A stretch of 64,000 nucleotides of DNA from Thuidium tamariscinum (lineage: Eukaryota; Streptophyta; Bryopsida; Hypnales; Thuidiaceae), in NCBI GenBank assembly GCA_947034885.2, contig OX344749.2, forward strand, positions 27,357,501 through 27,421,500, in the 5' to 3' direction. The first letter of the stretch is position 1, and each line of letters begins with the position of its first letter. This document shows positions 48,584 to 60,485 of the stretch, piece by piece. The notes beneath the pieces were generated by a model, which ran no database searches, was not told where the DNA came from, and was given only the letters and a program-made list of their open reading frames with translations. The translations under genes were made by a program, and so were the position numbers.

Positions 48584-49462
48584 CTATTATGGAATGATTA
48601 GAATTTGGCTCTCAAAATTCACATTAATTTCAATTTTGGGAATAAAATTCTGAGAAAATTTCTATCCCCATATTTCCTATCTTCTTACATGGGGAAAAAT
48701 TTCCACCTCTTGATATTGCTCACCATGTACTACAGGATTGCTTAAATGATCGACTACTGGTGCCTCAGCCTTAAGGCAGCCTTAAGGTAGCAGAATCCAT
48801 AACCGTTAGTGCACCCAATTACTGATAGTAGAGTTATTTTAAAATGTTGTCAGATGTGCCTTCAAACCATGCCAATGCTTGATTGTAGTTGGTGGGATCT
48901 GATTTTTTTAGATTTTGGTGTGAGAATCAAGGCAACTTTACTAGAGTGTGGTTTGGGTGCCCTATAGAGTTCTACTTCGAAAATAAATTGAAATTTGATA
49001 CTTTATCCAAAAATTCTAATTTTTTTTTGAAAATTCATGATTTTCAATTGCTAATACAGAAAAAATATTTCTTTTAGGAAAAACTGCCTCTAACTATGTT
49101 AAAATTCCTTATTTTGATGGTTATGGATGCTGCTACCTTAAGTAGACGCAGGATGGGCTTGCCAAAGCAGTGAAAGCACCACGTTTGAGTAAGACATTAC
49201 AAAGATTACAAGCTGAAGGAGACAACGAAACTTGGCGAACCAGTGGTGCTGAAATCCTAACAGCCAGAACTAGAAGCTGCAACCCAAGAACAGGTCAGTG
49301 CAAGTCTTCGAGGAAACGAACTCAACATTAACTAACAGGAAATTCAAAATAAAAATGCAGCGTATTCAAGTCTAAAACTTTGAACCATTCAACAATCATC
49401 TTAGTCACCGCAATACGAGTTTTTCAGCTTGGAACTTCAATCATCTTCCCAGTTGCAGAACC

Positions 49463-49645
49463 TCAATCGTTGGCAGAAATGCTCATAAGCCCTAAAATCC
49501 TATCCCTCAAACTTTCATCCGAAGCAATGGCGATGTGTTGGTTACGGTCTGGAAGAAGAAGGATTTGTGAAGGAGGAACTTTTCCTTGGCGTGCAGGAGC
49601 AGGGGGGTTGTCAAGGATAACAATTTCAAGTAAGAAGAATCTTTT
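49463..49645 (-). pseudogene. Coding remnant or terminal exon of an unknown gene
   Basis: On the minus strand a frame of about 60 codons reads protein-like: FFLLEIVILDNPPAPARQGK, then a PDRNQHIAIASDESL core, ending ILGLMSISAND and a TGA at 49463-49465. Composition is balanced, unlike the translated AT-rich flanks. I find no matching upstream exon in phase. The plus strand over the same bases is also open (49380-49676), so strand is not fully certain. It may be an isolated captured exon or the 3' end of a decayed gene. I do not recognise the family. Confidence 0.35.
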
Positions 49646-50066
49646 CGGGCTCTATCTGTTTTTCAATTTACACTAGATGCAAAGTGGGATTCAATTCAGC
49701 ACATTTTTGTGGGACGTGCAACACATAGCGACAGCCATTGATCTTTTATCAATACAACCATTTAGTAAGTGTTTCAATACATGACACTGATCACTTCAGT
49801 GCATCCGATAATTCGGTTTTCAAAATGAAGCCTTCACAGAAAGGAATCTACGACTACCTGCAACTGGTACTTCCAATTGCCAGCTCTAGGCTTGCCTCAA
49901 AGAAATCGCTGAGTTTTTGAAAAAATCCGCTAGCAAATTAAAGAACTTGAGTGTTCAAACGAGAGTAGTAAGTCCACTTCCTTGATAACTGTGACGATCA
50001 ACAACTAACACACTAACATGAGTTTTTGGAAAAAAATTCAAGCATGTTAATTTTACCAAGTTGACA

Positions 50067-51293
50067 TCACAGTTCCTCAGAACAATGTGGACACGTTGTA
50101 TTCTTCATCTTTTTCCATCCAGCCAAGCACCCATCATGAAACAAATGTCCACAACCTGCAACACGTTGCGGGAACTTGGCAATACCGAAATTGTAGTGGC
50201 AAATAGGGCAATCTCCATTGCCATGTTCACCCTTCTTCCGACACAGTTGAAGAGGCTTGGCAGTGATAATAAGGCTTTTCCAAACAGCGGTATTCTTCCC
50301 TGTGGCTTCATCAAATCTCGCATACTTTTCCTTAGCCACTATCCACTGACTCCTCACATCCACTGATGCAATTCCCAACTTCCGACCTTCGAACATCCAT
50401 TCACATTTTCGGAAGCCACAAGTTTCGGGTTCAATACTCGACTTACAGATGGGGCACGAGACGTCATCATCGGAAAGTAAGTTAAACGCAGTCATTCCAA
50501 CGCCGCAAATCACCATCTGTGAGCAAGCTTGGCACTTGCGGTTGGTGCACCTCCCTTCAATGTTCAAGCCTTCTACCGACAGTCTCCATGGAGGGGCGTT
50601 CTTGGTAAGCGTGATTCTATCAAGAAACTCTGTGTTTTCAAGATCGACAAACTTCACGGGGTCTAGATTCGAAGTGTAAAATTGGAGTTTAGGGTTCTTG
50701 AATTCCATCGTCTCAGTTTTAGACCCTCCCAACAACTTACCCGTGAGGCGAATGTAGCATCCAGGTTCCAAGTTGCACTCTTTCAGTGTTGCCTCATCTG
50801 AATTCAATTGTCTGCCTCCTCGTGTCAACGAAATCATCCCGAACGACATGCCTTCGTTTCGTGCAATTGCGTTCTTCAACTCTTGAATCGTGCTATCAAG
50901 ACTAGGCATCGCCACTTGGTAAGTTTTCCTCTCCAGATTTTCAATGTTGAAGCAAATCCCATGTGCAAGATCAGCGAGAGGGGGAGCTTTGGTGTGGACA
51001 GAGAAACGAGGAGGGCCGATTCGGAAATCTGGAAGAAAGCTACTAAGTTTCCTAGCGTTCGTTAGCCTCACGCCATTAAACAGTACCGCGTTCACGGAAA
51101 GATTCTTCTCGGTGAAGATGCGATCTTTCAAATCTCCAATCGTGTCACAATTTTCGATGGAGACTGCAAAGAATCCACAAAACCGCTTCTGCTGAATGTT
51201 GCTGAACTGGAGGCACGTCAGTGGTCGAGGAGAAGGTGTTGCCTGTTTCCGCTTTGCGCACCTTCTGAGCTTCATCCTCTCTGACCTGCACAA
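50067..51293 (-). CDS. Intronless protein with two ubiquitin-like regions, Cys-rich domain and RING-H2
   Basis: A single open frame of 408 aa. Residues about 25-95 form a weak ubiquitin-like region (TIGDLKDRIF, then VLFNGVRL). Residues about 125-190 form a clearer one (STIQELKNAIARNEG, LTRGGRQLNSDEATLKEC, ending GKLLGG). A middle domain has paired cysteines: CTNRKCQAC, CPICKSSIEPETCGFRKC and WMFEGRK, likely zinc-binding. The C-terminus is a RING-H2: CPICHYNFG, CGHLFHDGCLAGW and CPHC. By family knowledge such a RING transfers ubiquitin from an E2. The ubiquitin-like parts may bind the proteasome or other partners (inference). Intronless structure contrasts with the intron-rich neighbours and is compatible with retroposition or horizontal acquisition. 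The start at 51293 is the first ATG; the ATG at 51275 is an alternative. Confidence 0.85.
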   Translation of the reverse strand: MCRSERMKLRRCAKRKQATPSPRPLTCLQFSNIQQKRFCGFFAVSIENCDTIGDLKDRIFTEKNLSVNAVLFNGVRLTNARKLSSFLPDFRIGPPRFSVHTKAPPLADLAHGICFNIENLERKTYQVAMPSLDSTIQELKNAIARNEGMSFGMISLTRGGRQLNSDEATLKECNLEPGCYIRLTGKLLGGSKTETMEFKNPKLQFYTSNLDPVKFVDLENTEFLDRITLTKNAPPWRLSVEGLNIEGRCTNRKCQACSQMVICGVGMTAFNLLSDDDVSCPICKSSIEPETCGFRKCEWMFEGRKLGIASVDVRSQWIVAKEKYARFDEATGKNTAVWKSLIITAKPLQLCRKKGEHGNGDCPICHYNFGIAKFPQRVAGCGHLFHDGCLAGWKKMKNTTCPHCSEEL

Positions 51294-51984
51294 CTCTAAA
51301 AACGCAACAATTCTTTAATTAGAAGAGATTCACGTGTTGGGTAGAATAGCCTATGACTGCCTAGATTTGGAAAATAGATCTCTTGTGCAATGTGCTAGTT
51401 GTTGCCTACATTTTTCAAAGAATCAATTAAATCTAGATACTGAAATACAAGTGGAATCATATTATGTAACTGTAACCCGCAGTCTTGATCAGGCCAGAAA
51501 TCTCATCTTACGCTCGGTACGTTCAGGGATTAATTAGAGACGGCCATACAAATGAATTTAACAGAAGTTTCATGGCTAGCCAGGCAAATCAGGACCTTCA
51601 GGTTCTTGCTCTTCGCTCCTGTCCATTGCCCTGTCTATTGCTCGCTAAAAATGCTTAACTCCCCTAATTAAGACAAGCTAGCTTGCTGAGACAAACAAGA
51701 GTGTAGCCCCGTGGGCACCCATTGCTCTCGCTAAAAATGCTTGACTTGAACCAAACGAAGACATTCAACCGTTCCTCAGGATAAGTTAAGCTAATTAAGT
51801 TGCGCACAAATGAAGAAGAGCAGACAGTATGTTTCCAACCGCCGAAACGAAGCACACAGTATGTTTCCACTCGACCCAACTGCAGTTTTCTAAGCTCCCC
51901 GCTCGCAATTGCTAGGTTGCTGGCCAGGAAAGCTCAAGACTCGATCACTGCAACGAGAATTCGCAGTAACAAATGACTTCCACC
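51294..51984. other. Upstream region of the Ubl-RING gene
   Basis: No gene supported. The word TCGCTAAAAATGCTT occurs twice (about 51642 and 51728), marking a small local duplication. It is presumably the promoter of the minus-strand gene ending at 50067. Confidence 0.45.
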
Positions 51985-53497
51985 ATCAACGGCTAGCTAT
52001 TGACAAGTATGCAATGGGCTAGTATAACAGTGTGCAATGTATAATTTGCACGTACTTGAGATTGTAATAAATATATTTTGCAGCAGCTTAGCCTGAAAAG
52101 CTGTGCATTGGTTCCGTGCACAAGACTTTTGCAACAAGTTTGCGGCATTTTAACAAAAGACCGTACATGAGTGCGAAACCGCTAAGAAGCTATTGCAAGC
52201 AAAATACTGGATGTTGTGTTGCGACCTCGGCTTCCTGTTGTAGCGCTCGTACAGAAGACGAGCTCGTTCCCGATCCAGCTGATTTCAACCCAACAATGCA
52301 AGTTTGCATGCAGCGGTGCCTGGAATGAACAAGACAGTTCAGAGCGGTGCGTGTGGCGACATACCTTGGAACGGGGAATCTCTGTCGCCCTCCGACAGTC
52401 CCACAAAACTCAGTGGTCCCCAAAAGATGTTTGTTTTCACGATGCTCTTCGAGTGAGAGCACTTCACCCTCTTTGCTACAGACTGCGAAGGCTTTGGGCA
52501 GCTTGCACAACTTGGAATCTAAGCTCTAAACTCTCTGGTTTCAAAACAATACAAGTGTAACTTACTGGAGTCAGATAGCGAGCGACTGATTCTTCAGCTT
52601 CTCCCTTCTCCCTTCTCCCTCTCAGTCTCAGTCGCTGGGAATTCGAACCGAAACGGACTACTTATTCATGTGCGTGGTGATGAAAGAGGAGTCCAATGAA
52701 ATTGCAAGAAATTGAATTGGGTTATTAAGTGTTGTAGCTGAGCTGGAAATCAATTCAAAGCAGGCTTTGCATTTCAATTGAGGCTTTGCATGAAAGAAAT
52801 GGCATGTAAGTACTCCTTACATTCCTTGAATTATGGCCGCAAGGAGTAATTAAAATGAACGACCTGGATCGGAATTGAACGACGTCACTACACGAAAGAA
52901 CGGAGAAGCTTGGGATCATTGGGAGGAGATTGGAACTTGGAGCTGGCAATGTGGGAGCTGGGCACGTCACAAACTAAAGGAAGGATTTTTCATGGCCAAT
53001 ACCAGTGAAATCAGTCGACAGATATTCCTCACGAATAAGAATGTTGAATGTCTTGAGAGAGTATACATGATAATGGTTGTTTTGAAAGAAGGTACCAAAA
53101 TGCCGGTCTAATGATCCAAGTGAATGGAAATTGTCCAAAAAGATGAAAAATAATTCATTTCAATGAACGTCTTGAACTCCCCTCCCTTCAAAAAAATTTG
53201 GAGAGTTGAAATTCTATTGGCATGGTGGACTTATATGTGGCAAAGCAATTCATTTCACCAAGTTACTCCTACTCTACGTTGAAACCAATCATAGGGGTAA
53301 GTTAATCTAGCTTGTTTTCAAGACTATTAAAAATGAGGAATTTGCATATAAATTGCTACATGTAGAGAGATATTTTTAACTTACTTAGTTATGTTGTATC
53401 TTCTTCACCCATTGAGCTACTTTTATGATCCACTCAATGATGATTTTTCTAAATTTATTTGATAGAATTGGATGATTTTGGCACTTTTTGAGCTCAT

Positions 53498-53985
53498 AGG
53501 ATTCCAATAGTTGAAATAAAATTGTAGAGAGGTGGACACTTTAATAAGTGGTTTCTCATAACTCCCATGCCGTGGAAATGATCAAAAATGGTCACTTCAC
53601 TGACTCACTGTGCCTGGCAAATTCTTGTGTACTCTAGAATCATCATTGTACGAGAAGAACAACTTATGATCATGGTGGATGGAATGATAGAAATAATTGT
53701 TGTCCTTTAAAAATTTTGAATTAAACCATGATTAATCTTACCAATTGCGTATGACATTAACTGAAATGGAGGCTACTATGATTTAGATGGGATAGAAAAG
53801 AAACATAATATTAAGTCATTTGTTATCTTGTTTTCTAGTTTTTTTTTAATTTGCATAAGTGTTTTGTAAAAATATGTATTACAAACTAAAGTGTGTAGGG
53901 AATTTGGATGCCTAACAAAATGAAATGCAATAATAAGTTTTGCAAAGTGTTATACCAATTTGTTGTTCAATTTATTTTTTTATAC
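53498..53985 (-). repeat. Inverted extra block inside duplication copy 2
   Basis: This 488 bp is the reverse complement of 39584-40069 in copy 1, with close identity (for example AACAAAATGAAATGCAATAA on this strand and its complement in copy 1). The expected direct version is also present, at about 54128-54606, but more diverged. A 27-base direct repeat whose core is CTACTTTTATGATCCACTCA flanks the rearrangement at 53417-53443 and 53985-54011. Confidence 0.85.
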
Positions 53986-56264
53986 TACTTTTATGATCCA
54001 CTCAATGATGAAAATTGAAGCTCTAGGCCTAGAGCCTAAATAGATTTTTATAATAGATTTTAAAGCTTTTTTCATTGTGATTTCAGAATTAATTCTTGGT
54101 GTACACAAAATTTACTAATTTAGTTTTTAGTATAATGAAATAAATTGAAGAACAAAGTGGCATAATACTTTGCAAAATTCATTGTTACATTTCATTTGTT
54201 AGGCATCCAAATTCCCTACACTCTTTAGTTTACACATATTTTTACAAAACAATTATGTAAACAAGAAATCTAGAAAAGAAGATCACAAATCATTTAATAT
54301 TATGTTTCTTTCCTATCTCATCTTAATCATAGTAGCCTCCATTTCAATTAATATCATAAGGAATCAGTATGATTAATCATGGTATCAAATGTTTCAAAAG
54401 ATAACAATTATTCCTATCACTCCACCATGATCATGAGTAAGTTGTTCATCTTATTGTACAATAATGATTCTAGTGTACACAAGAGGTTGCCAATCATAGA
54501 TATTAGAGTGATTGTTTGTAGTCATTTACACGGTAGCATGGGAGTGATGAAAAAACACTCATTAAATGTCTCCATTGCTATAATTTATTTTAGCTATTGG
54601 AATCCTATTTTAAAAGTTCATCCAAAGTATATCCAAGCAAGTGACATGTGTCATTGTTTAATTTTTTTAAACATTGAATACGTTATTCACAAGTTGAAGC
54701 TCCTATGGAACTTTCTTAAAACTCAAGTAGTTCATATAAAAATCAATCTTAATTGTATAAAAGTGAAATTCTTACCAAAGATGTACATTTTTAAGAACTT
54801 TTCAAAAATATAACATTTTTTCAACGAGGTGCATGTGCTATTTTAAAAAAAAGAAAGGAGTGAAGCAACATGTGAAGTTGACTTCATAAATAATATCATA
54901 TTTGTTAGAATAAATATATATAAATCATAGTTAGGGTGAGAGTACCAACATCATGATCACAATTCTTTAAAATAAATAAATAAACCAAATCATAGTAGTT
55001 TTTAGCATAGTTGTGAGTTATTTGTGCAATTCCAAACTTCTCAAGTATTCAAGGCATCAAATTACTAATGTTATCACAAGCTTTATAATAGTGTTGTGTA
55101 AGCATTATATAAATCCTCAACCGTCCCTTTGAAGCCTAGATATATTTAAAGAAGCTACCATTTTACATTGACTTTTGTATAAAATGAATCTTGTTGGAAA
55201 TAGAAATCTTAAGGAAAAAATATGATCATATTATTATATGATATGGAGGCAAATAGTGAAGTATTTACAAACTAAAAGACTTTGTCTAACAATGCAAATC
55301 TTACATATGAAATAGTATTTTCAATACATAATCTTATTAAAAAAATATCATTGACTTTCTAATTGTGCTAATTAATTTAGAATTAGATGAAGATCTTCAA
55401 CAATCACTAGTGCTAACAAAAAAAATGAAATTCAACTACAATATTATAATTTTATTTTCTTGTAGGCTTTCAAAAAAATTACAATAAATTCAAGATCATT
55501 TGTAGAAGGCTTACTACAATGGAGTAATTAAATTCATCACATTTTTTTTGCACAAGATACTTATATTTACATCAAAATTCAAAAAAAGAGGAATTTTTCT
55601 TATATTGGTGTCATATATATGGTAGTAGGAAAATAAATAAAGAAGATGTTCTTGGAAAAATTCAAAGAACTCAATCCTAAAATGCTGGAAGAATGAAAGA
55701 ATGTAAGAACAAATACAAATTTTAGATTTTATATCAAAAAGTATATTGAAGATTCATAGATTCAATGAAACTTTTTCTATAATTTTGTTTATTCTTGATG
55801 ATAAATATAGAAAGAGAAAAAGGATTTTATTTCATAAGTTGTACACAAGAAAATAATTCAATCCATCTAAATATGCCAAATTTTCCTCATACATTTAGAA
55901 TTACTCATAAATTCTCAATTTTTTCCTAAAAAGTGGTTGCAAAGGCTTTGAAATAATCATGGCCTACAAATTTGGTAGAAATATAAATATGATAGAAGAA
56001 TCTATTTTTACTAATTTTTACTAAAATCATTTGAATAAGCACATAAAATTCTACTCATTATATTAACAAATTAGATTCTATAAAGATGATCAACAATTGA
56101 CAAATATTTGTATATTAATTTCAAATCTATTTTGAAACATTATTTAATGGAATTGTATGAATACACAATTAAAGCATCACTTTAATATTTTCATTCTTTT
56201 GAGTGTATCTAATGTTAAAATTTACATATGTATGAAGAGACCGATTAAGAGAGATTTGAAGACT

Positions 56265-57940
56265 GGGTGATTGCAAGAAACACTTGTCCTATTTGTTGTG
56301 TTTTACTACAATATTCGTGACTTTTTTTGGAGTACTTTAAAATAAAAAAATTAATTTGAAAAAAATTTGAAAAGTATGAATAGTATATACACCTCTAAGA
56401 TGAAGGTTTTCACCAAAGGAAATTGATAGAAAAATTCTCTAAGTAGGAGAACTTAAAAAATGCCAAACCTCAAGAAAATACATACCTTCATGTTTTAATT
56501 CGAGAAAATTAGTAAGAATAAGTAAATAAAAAAAATAAAAAAGTTTCCATTTGCAACAACTCTATGGAGATGGTCATTCATCAAAAAAATCACTAAAATA
56601 ATACTTTATATATTTAACCCCTAAAGGACCAAATTGCATTTTTTGGCAACATAGTAATTTTGGGCAGCTCACTACGAAAGGAGTTTTTATTCTTTTTCTT
56701 TGAAATTTTCACACAATATACGCCCAAGGAGTAGCTTTAAGGTCCAACAAGTTTCATAACATTTGACTAAATAGTCAAAAAGTTATTGCATGATATGTGA
56801 TTTCCTTCGATCTCTGGGCAGCCTGGGCAGATAAAAAAACTTCTTTAAAAATAATTTTTTGAAAAAATGAAATATTGAAATATTTTACTTAGAATTTTGT
56901 GTATTCAAGAATCTTTGAATCAATCCATTTGGATTAGTGAGTCAAAAGTTATGAGGAGGTTTAGTTTGAGGTAATTTGTGGCTACTTACAAAATTCCTAC
57001 ACTACAAAAAAGTTTGAAATCCTTTATTTAATTCAATTTTTAATATTTTTGGATAAAAATAATTGATATAGGTGAAGATTGTTTATTACAACATTTTAAC
57101 CATTGGGATCAAAAAAGTTCAATTCCATAAATAAATTGTTTACAATTTAGTGTTTTGGCTCATTTTCTATTTATTTGTACTTGTTATTTTTTTCCTCTAT
57201 GTCTTACAACTTCAAATGATTTGAAATTTTTTTTGAATATAACCAACTTGCCTTTAAGAATGAATCCACAGAGTAACCACCAATTTGAACTTTTTTTTCA
57301 TACAAATGTAATCTTGTGAAGTACAGCTGCTTGGATTTCCATAGTGGTAAATAAAGGATTTTTGTCACTTCAAACACTAATATCTTGCAATCTACATGGC
57401 GGAAATTTTTTCCACATCTTTTTAAACTTGTGCTCTAAAAGATCCTACGGTTAGTTTAGTCCAAAAATGTTTTTTCTTAAAATCTGGTAGTTGTCTAAAA
57501 AATGACAATTTTGAAGCGATTTTGGTGAAAACATAGTCAAAAAACTTTAGGGGTTAAGAATGCAACCAGAAGGAAGTTCACTTTGTGGACTTCCACACAA
57601 CATAAAAATAATTTTTTTCAAAATCCCTCATATTAAGAGCTGTAAGTATATTAGAAGACCATTTCATCCAAATTTCATCTCAAAATCATTAAAATAAAGG
57701 TACTCCTTAGTGACTAAAAATCCCTAAACTACCAAGTGTGACATTCAATCACTAGTACTATTTTGAAATCAAAATATTCTTGAAAATTATGAAAAAATGA
57801 TAGAATGTGTATGGTACCTATGAGTATCTTTCCTATAAATCTTGAGTCATTTAGAGCCAAAACATAGAAGTTATGGCCAAAAAACAAATCAACACATTAG
57901 GTGTGACAGAAAATAGGACAAGTGTTTCTTGCAATTGCCT
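56265..57940. mobile_element. MITE family A, copy 1, itself interrupted by family C
   Basis: The left end reads GGTGATTGCAAGAAACACTT and the right end, in reverse complement, GGCAATTGCAAGAAACACTT. Removing the nested family C element leaves about 732 bp, equal to family A copy 2. No transposase frame is visible. Confidence 0.85.
56614..57557. mobile_element. MITE family C, copy 2 (944 bp), nested
   Basis: Perfect 13 bp terminal inverted repeats, TTAACCCCTAAAG and CTTTAGGGGTTAA. The interior is colinear with 27440-28386 (for example TTTTTTGGCAACATAG, AAAAAGTTATTGCATGATAT and TTTTTTCATACAAA). Confidence 0.9.
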
Positions 57941-58948
57941 GCCTCCAAAAGATTGTGAATTCACAAACTTTAGGAACATTGTCTTGTAAAGAAGTTGATG
58001 CAATTGAGAGACTACCACGTCACACAACATTAATTAATTAATTTTAAATTAATTCCTTAAGATTTTAAAAATATTTTTAAATTTATTTTTCAGATTTCTT
58101 AATACTTTATGAAATTTTGGATTAAAAAATCTCAAAAAAAATTTAATATTCAAATCAGTAGTAGCTAGTTTGCACCATTGGACAAATGGACACGGTTTCA
58201 AGAAACAACCTTGAAACAATCTTTTGGAGGCCCTAAATGTCTTCTAATGCAATTCCATTTTATAAATTTAGTTTAAAATCTTGTTTGCAAAAATCTCATT
58301 TTTTCTAAGAAAAGATAAAGATAATGCAAACATATGTCAAGCTTACAAAAATAAACTTTTTCATCCATCAATTTCTGTAGATACTTGTATTAGTTCCTTA
58401 ATATTTGTACATTGCAAATTTCAAATACTTTGCTTTGCAAATATTCTACTTATAATTCAAAAAACACAAGTACATTTGGCCTTAAAACATAACATTTGTT
58501 GTTCAAAAAAGACCCTTCAAAAATCACTTGAATTTAGAAAAGAATAAACTTAATAATCTTGATTAGGATTTAACTTTTTCAGGATATAATAAACATTCTT
58601 GTGAACTTTGCAAATATTCAATCTACAATTGATTTGAAAAGGAATTTCCAAATTTTAGCATTGAATCTAATTGAAATATTTTGGTTAGTTTAGTTTCCTA
58701 ATTTAACCAAATGAATATGATCTATGAATCATGTTCCACAAATATTATTTGAAAGTTGTCATTAAATTATTTCTCAAAGTTGTATTTTATAGTACATCTT
58801 TACAATTTTAGAAAATAATTAAGAGTATCTTCTTATCCTCAAGGAGTTAATATAAGGTAGTTGCAAAACCTCACCATATTACAAGTCTATAACATCCAAT
58901 GATATGTGAGGCATAGTATTATGGCCCTCTCACTTGTACATTCTTAAA

Positions 58949-59680
58949 GGGCTGTTGCAAGAAGGATTGTGCATTTTTTTTATAGCGTTTTGGCACATTA
59001 CACTTTTTTTTCCCGAGAATACTTTATATTTAGAAAAAAAAAAAAATTTTAAACATGAAAATATATTTAATGTATACACCTTTAAGAAGAAGGAACCCTA
59101 AGAAGGAAAAGCATAGGAAAAATTCTAAGTAGGTGAATTAGAAAAAAAGAAAATTTCATGAAAATTGGTACATTGGTGTTTTAATATGTCAAAAATAGAG
59201 AATTTTTTTCCAAAGAAACTAAAAATTGGAAATTTTGGAAGACTTCATGTAAGAGAGATCTCACCAAAAGAATGATCTTGAAACCATTTTCAATGTTCAA
59301 AATTGCATGCACAAAGAGCCCTATTTGCATGAACATAGAGGACATAAAATAATTCTTTTTTAATTCTTTTTTGTAGGCAAATGCCTCTCTAATGTGGAAA
59401 TAGACCATACAAATTTTAAGTCTATATCTTAAATTTGATGTACTCTACAATACTAAAAAACCCTAAACCCTAAAGTATGACAAAGTAGCCAAATTGAAAT
59501 TTAATTAGAAAATATTCTTTTGATATTTCCAACAAATAAGGATTTTCGTTACTATTAAGCTAATAATCTTCAGTAAAAATTTCTAATCGATTGACTTCAT
59601 ACCCCCAAAATTATAGCTGATAACAACTCCGGCATTCCAATTGTGACACCAAATAGGACTAGTATTTTTTGCAATCACCC
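58949..59680. mobile_element. MITE family A, copy 2 (about 732 bp)
   Basis: The left end is GGGCTGTTGCAAGAA; the right end in reverse complement is GGGTGATTGCAAAAAATACT. The interior shares AAAATTCT(C)TAAGTAGG and TGTTTTAAT with family A copy 1, in the same order. No coding capacity. Confidence 0.75.
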
Positions 59681-59689
59681 ATAATAAGG

Positions 59690-59835
59690 TGAAAGAAATA
59701 TTTATTGAAGATAATTCAATTGTTTAAGTTACGTAAAGTTATAGATTCATATAGGAAGAGAGCTATTATTTAAGTGATGTGGGGTTATAATTGTACACTA
59801 AAACAAAGCTTGAGTCAAAGAGGAAAATAGTTTTC
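59690..59835. repeat. Dispersed repeat, partner of 47935-48090
   Basis: The same ordered words as the partner copy (CAATTGTTTAA, AGAGAGCTA, TTTAAGTGA, TTATAATTGTA, ACAAAGCTTGAGTCAAAGAG). It begins immediately after family A copy 2. Confidence 0.7.
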
Positions 59836-60485
59836 ATAAACAATATAATGACTATTCATATTTGGTAGATAAAGTATTGAAAATTTAGTAGTAGTCTACT
59901 AGAATGACATCTTTTTTGGAAATTTACTCCCTAGCTATCTCCTAAATACTATCTTAATTAATACAAATTTTTTAATATACAGATATTGTGTATTGTGTAT
60001 TGTGGTCTGGAGGTGCGTGACACTTTTGATTACATTGCATTGCATGACAATTGTGTACAAATGAACTCTCTCTCACTTTAGTGAATGTATATATTGATAA
60101 AGATACTTATATACATTTCCTGTGAAATAATTAGATACACACTCTTACCTACATTTATTGTAAAGTTGTGAGATTGTAATCAATATGGGATAATATAACA
60201 AAATATATTTGTACATTGTTAGTATCCTATATCAATACTTATATCCTTGCATCATTCTATATTAATATCAATACATATATACATGTAATATATTATATTT
60301 GCTAATTGTATGTATTCTATATACAATATCCCTATCAAAGTTCTTTTTGGTTTGGATTTGGGAGGTGGAATGGGCAAATCAAATATTCTCCTTGTATATT
60401 GTGCCATTGTTTTTTTTTTGTTTTTTTTTTCAAGCTTTTCATCCCCTAACTGTATCAAATCTAGGGATGAACAAGATATGGGATT
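59836..60485. other. AT-rich intergenic, nothing recognised
   Basis: Low-complexity AT-rich sequence rich in TATAT words. Frames at 60252-60577 overlap on both strands and look like chance. Confidence 0.4.

Larger units (their letters stand above)
56243..58249. mobile_element. MITE family B, copy 3, split by a family A insertion
   Basis: The left remnant GATTAAGAGAGATTTGAAGA ends at about 56264. The rest runs from 57941 (CCTCCAAAAGATTG) to the right terminus CCCTAAATGTCTTCTAATG at 58249, with the family word GAGAGACTACCACG inside. The element is absent from the corresponding place in duplication copy 1 (about 40945-40968), so it inserted in copy 2 after the duplication or was lost from copy 1. 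Confidence 0.75.
51985..58950 (+). repeat. Segmental duplication, copy 2 (rearranged, carries insertions)
   Basis: This is the direct-orientation match of 37890-41720. The first 1.2 kb is nearly identical. It then contains an extra inverted block (53498-53985) and a transposon nest (56243-58249) not present in copy 1, and resumes matching at about 58255 (for example CTTTTTCATCCATCAATTTC in both copies). The match is last seen near 58890, shortly before a family A element at 58949. Copy 1 lies upstream of KNOX, whereas copy 2 lies upstream of the Ubl-RING gene, about 14 kb away. Confidence 0.85.

Noticed and set aside
54379-54813. 144-codon plus-strand frame
   Set aside because: It lies in the duplicated AT-rich block with biased Ile/Asn/Lys/Phe composition and no intact counterpart in copy 1; chance.
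59457-59480. Two telomere-like CCCTAAA words in a row
   Set aside because: Only two units inside a family A element; far too short for an interstitial telomere.
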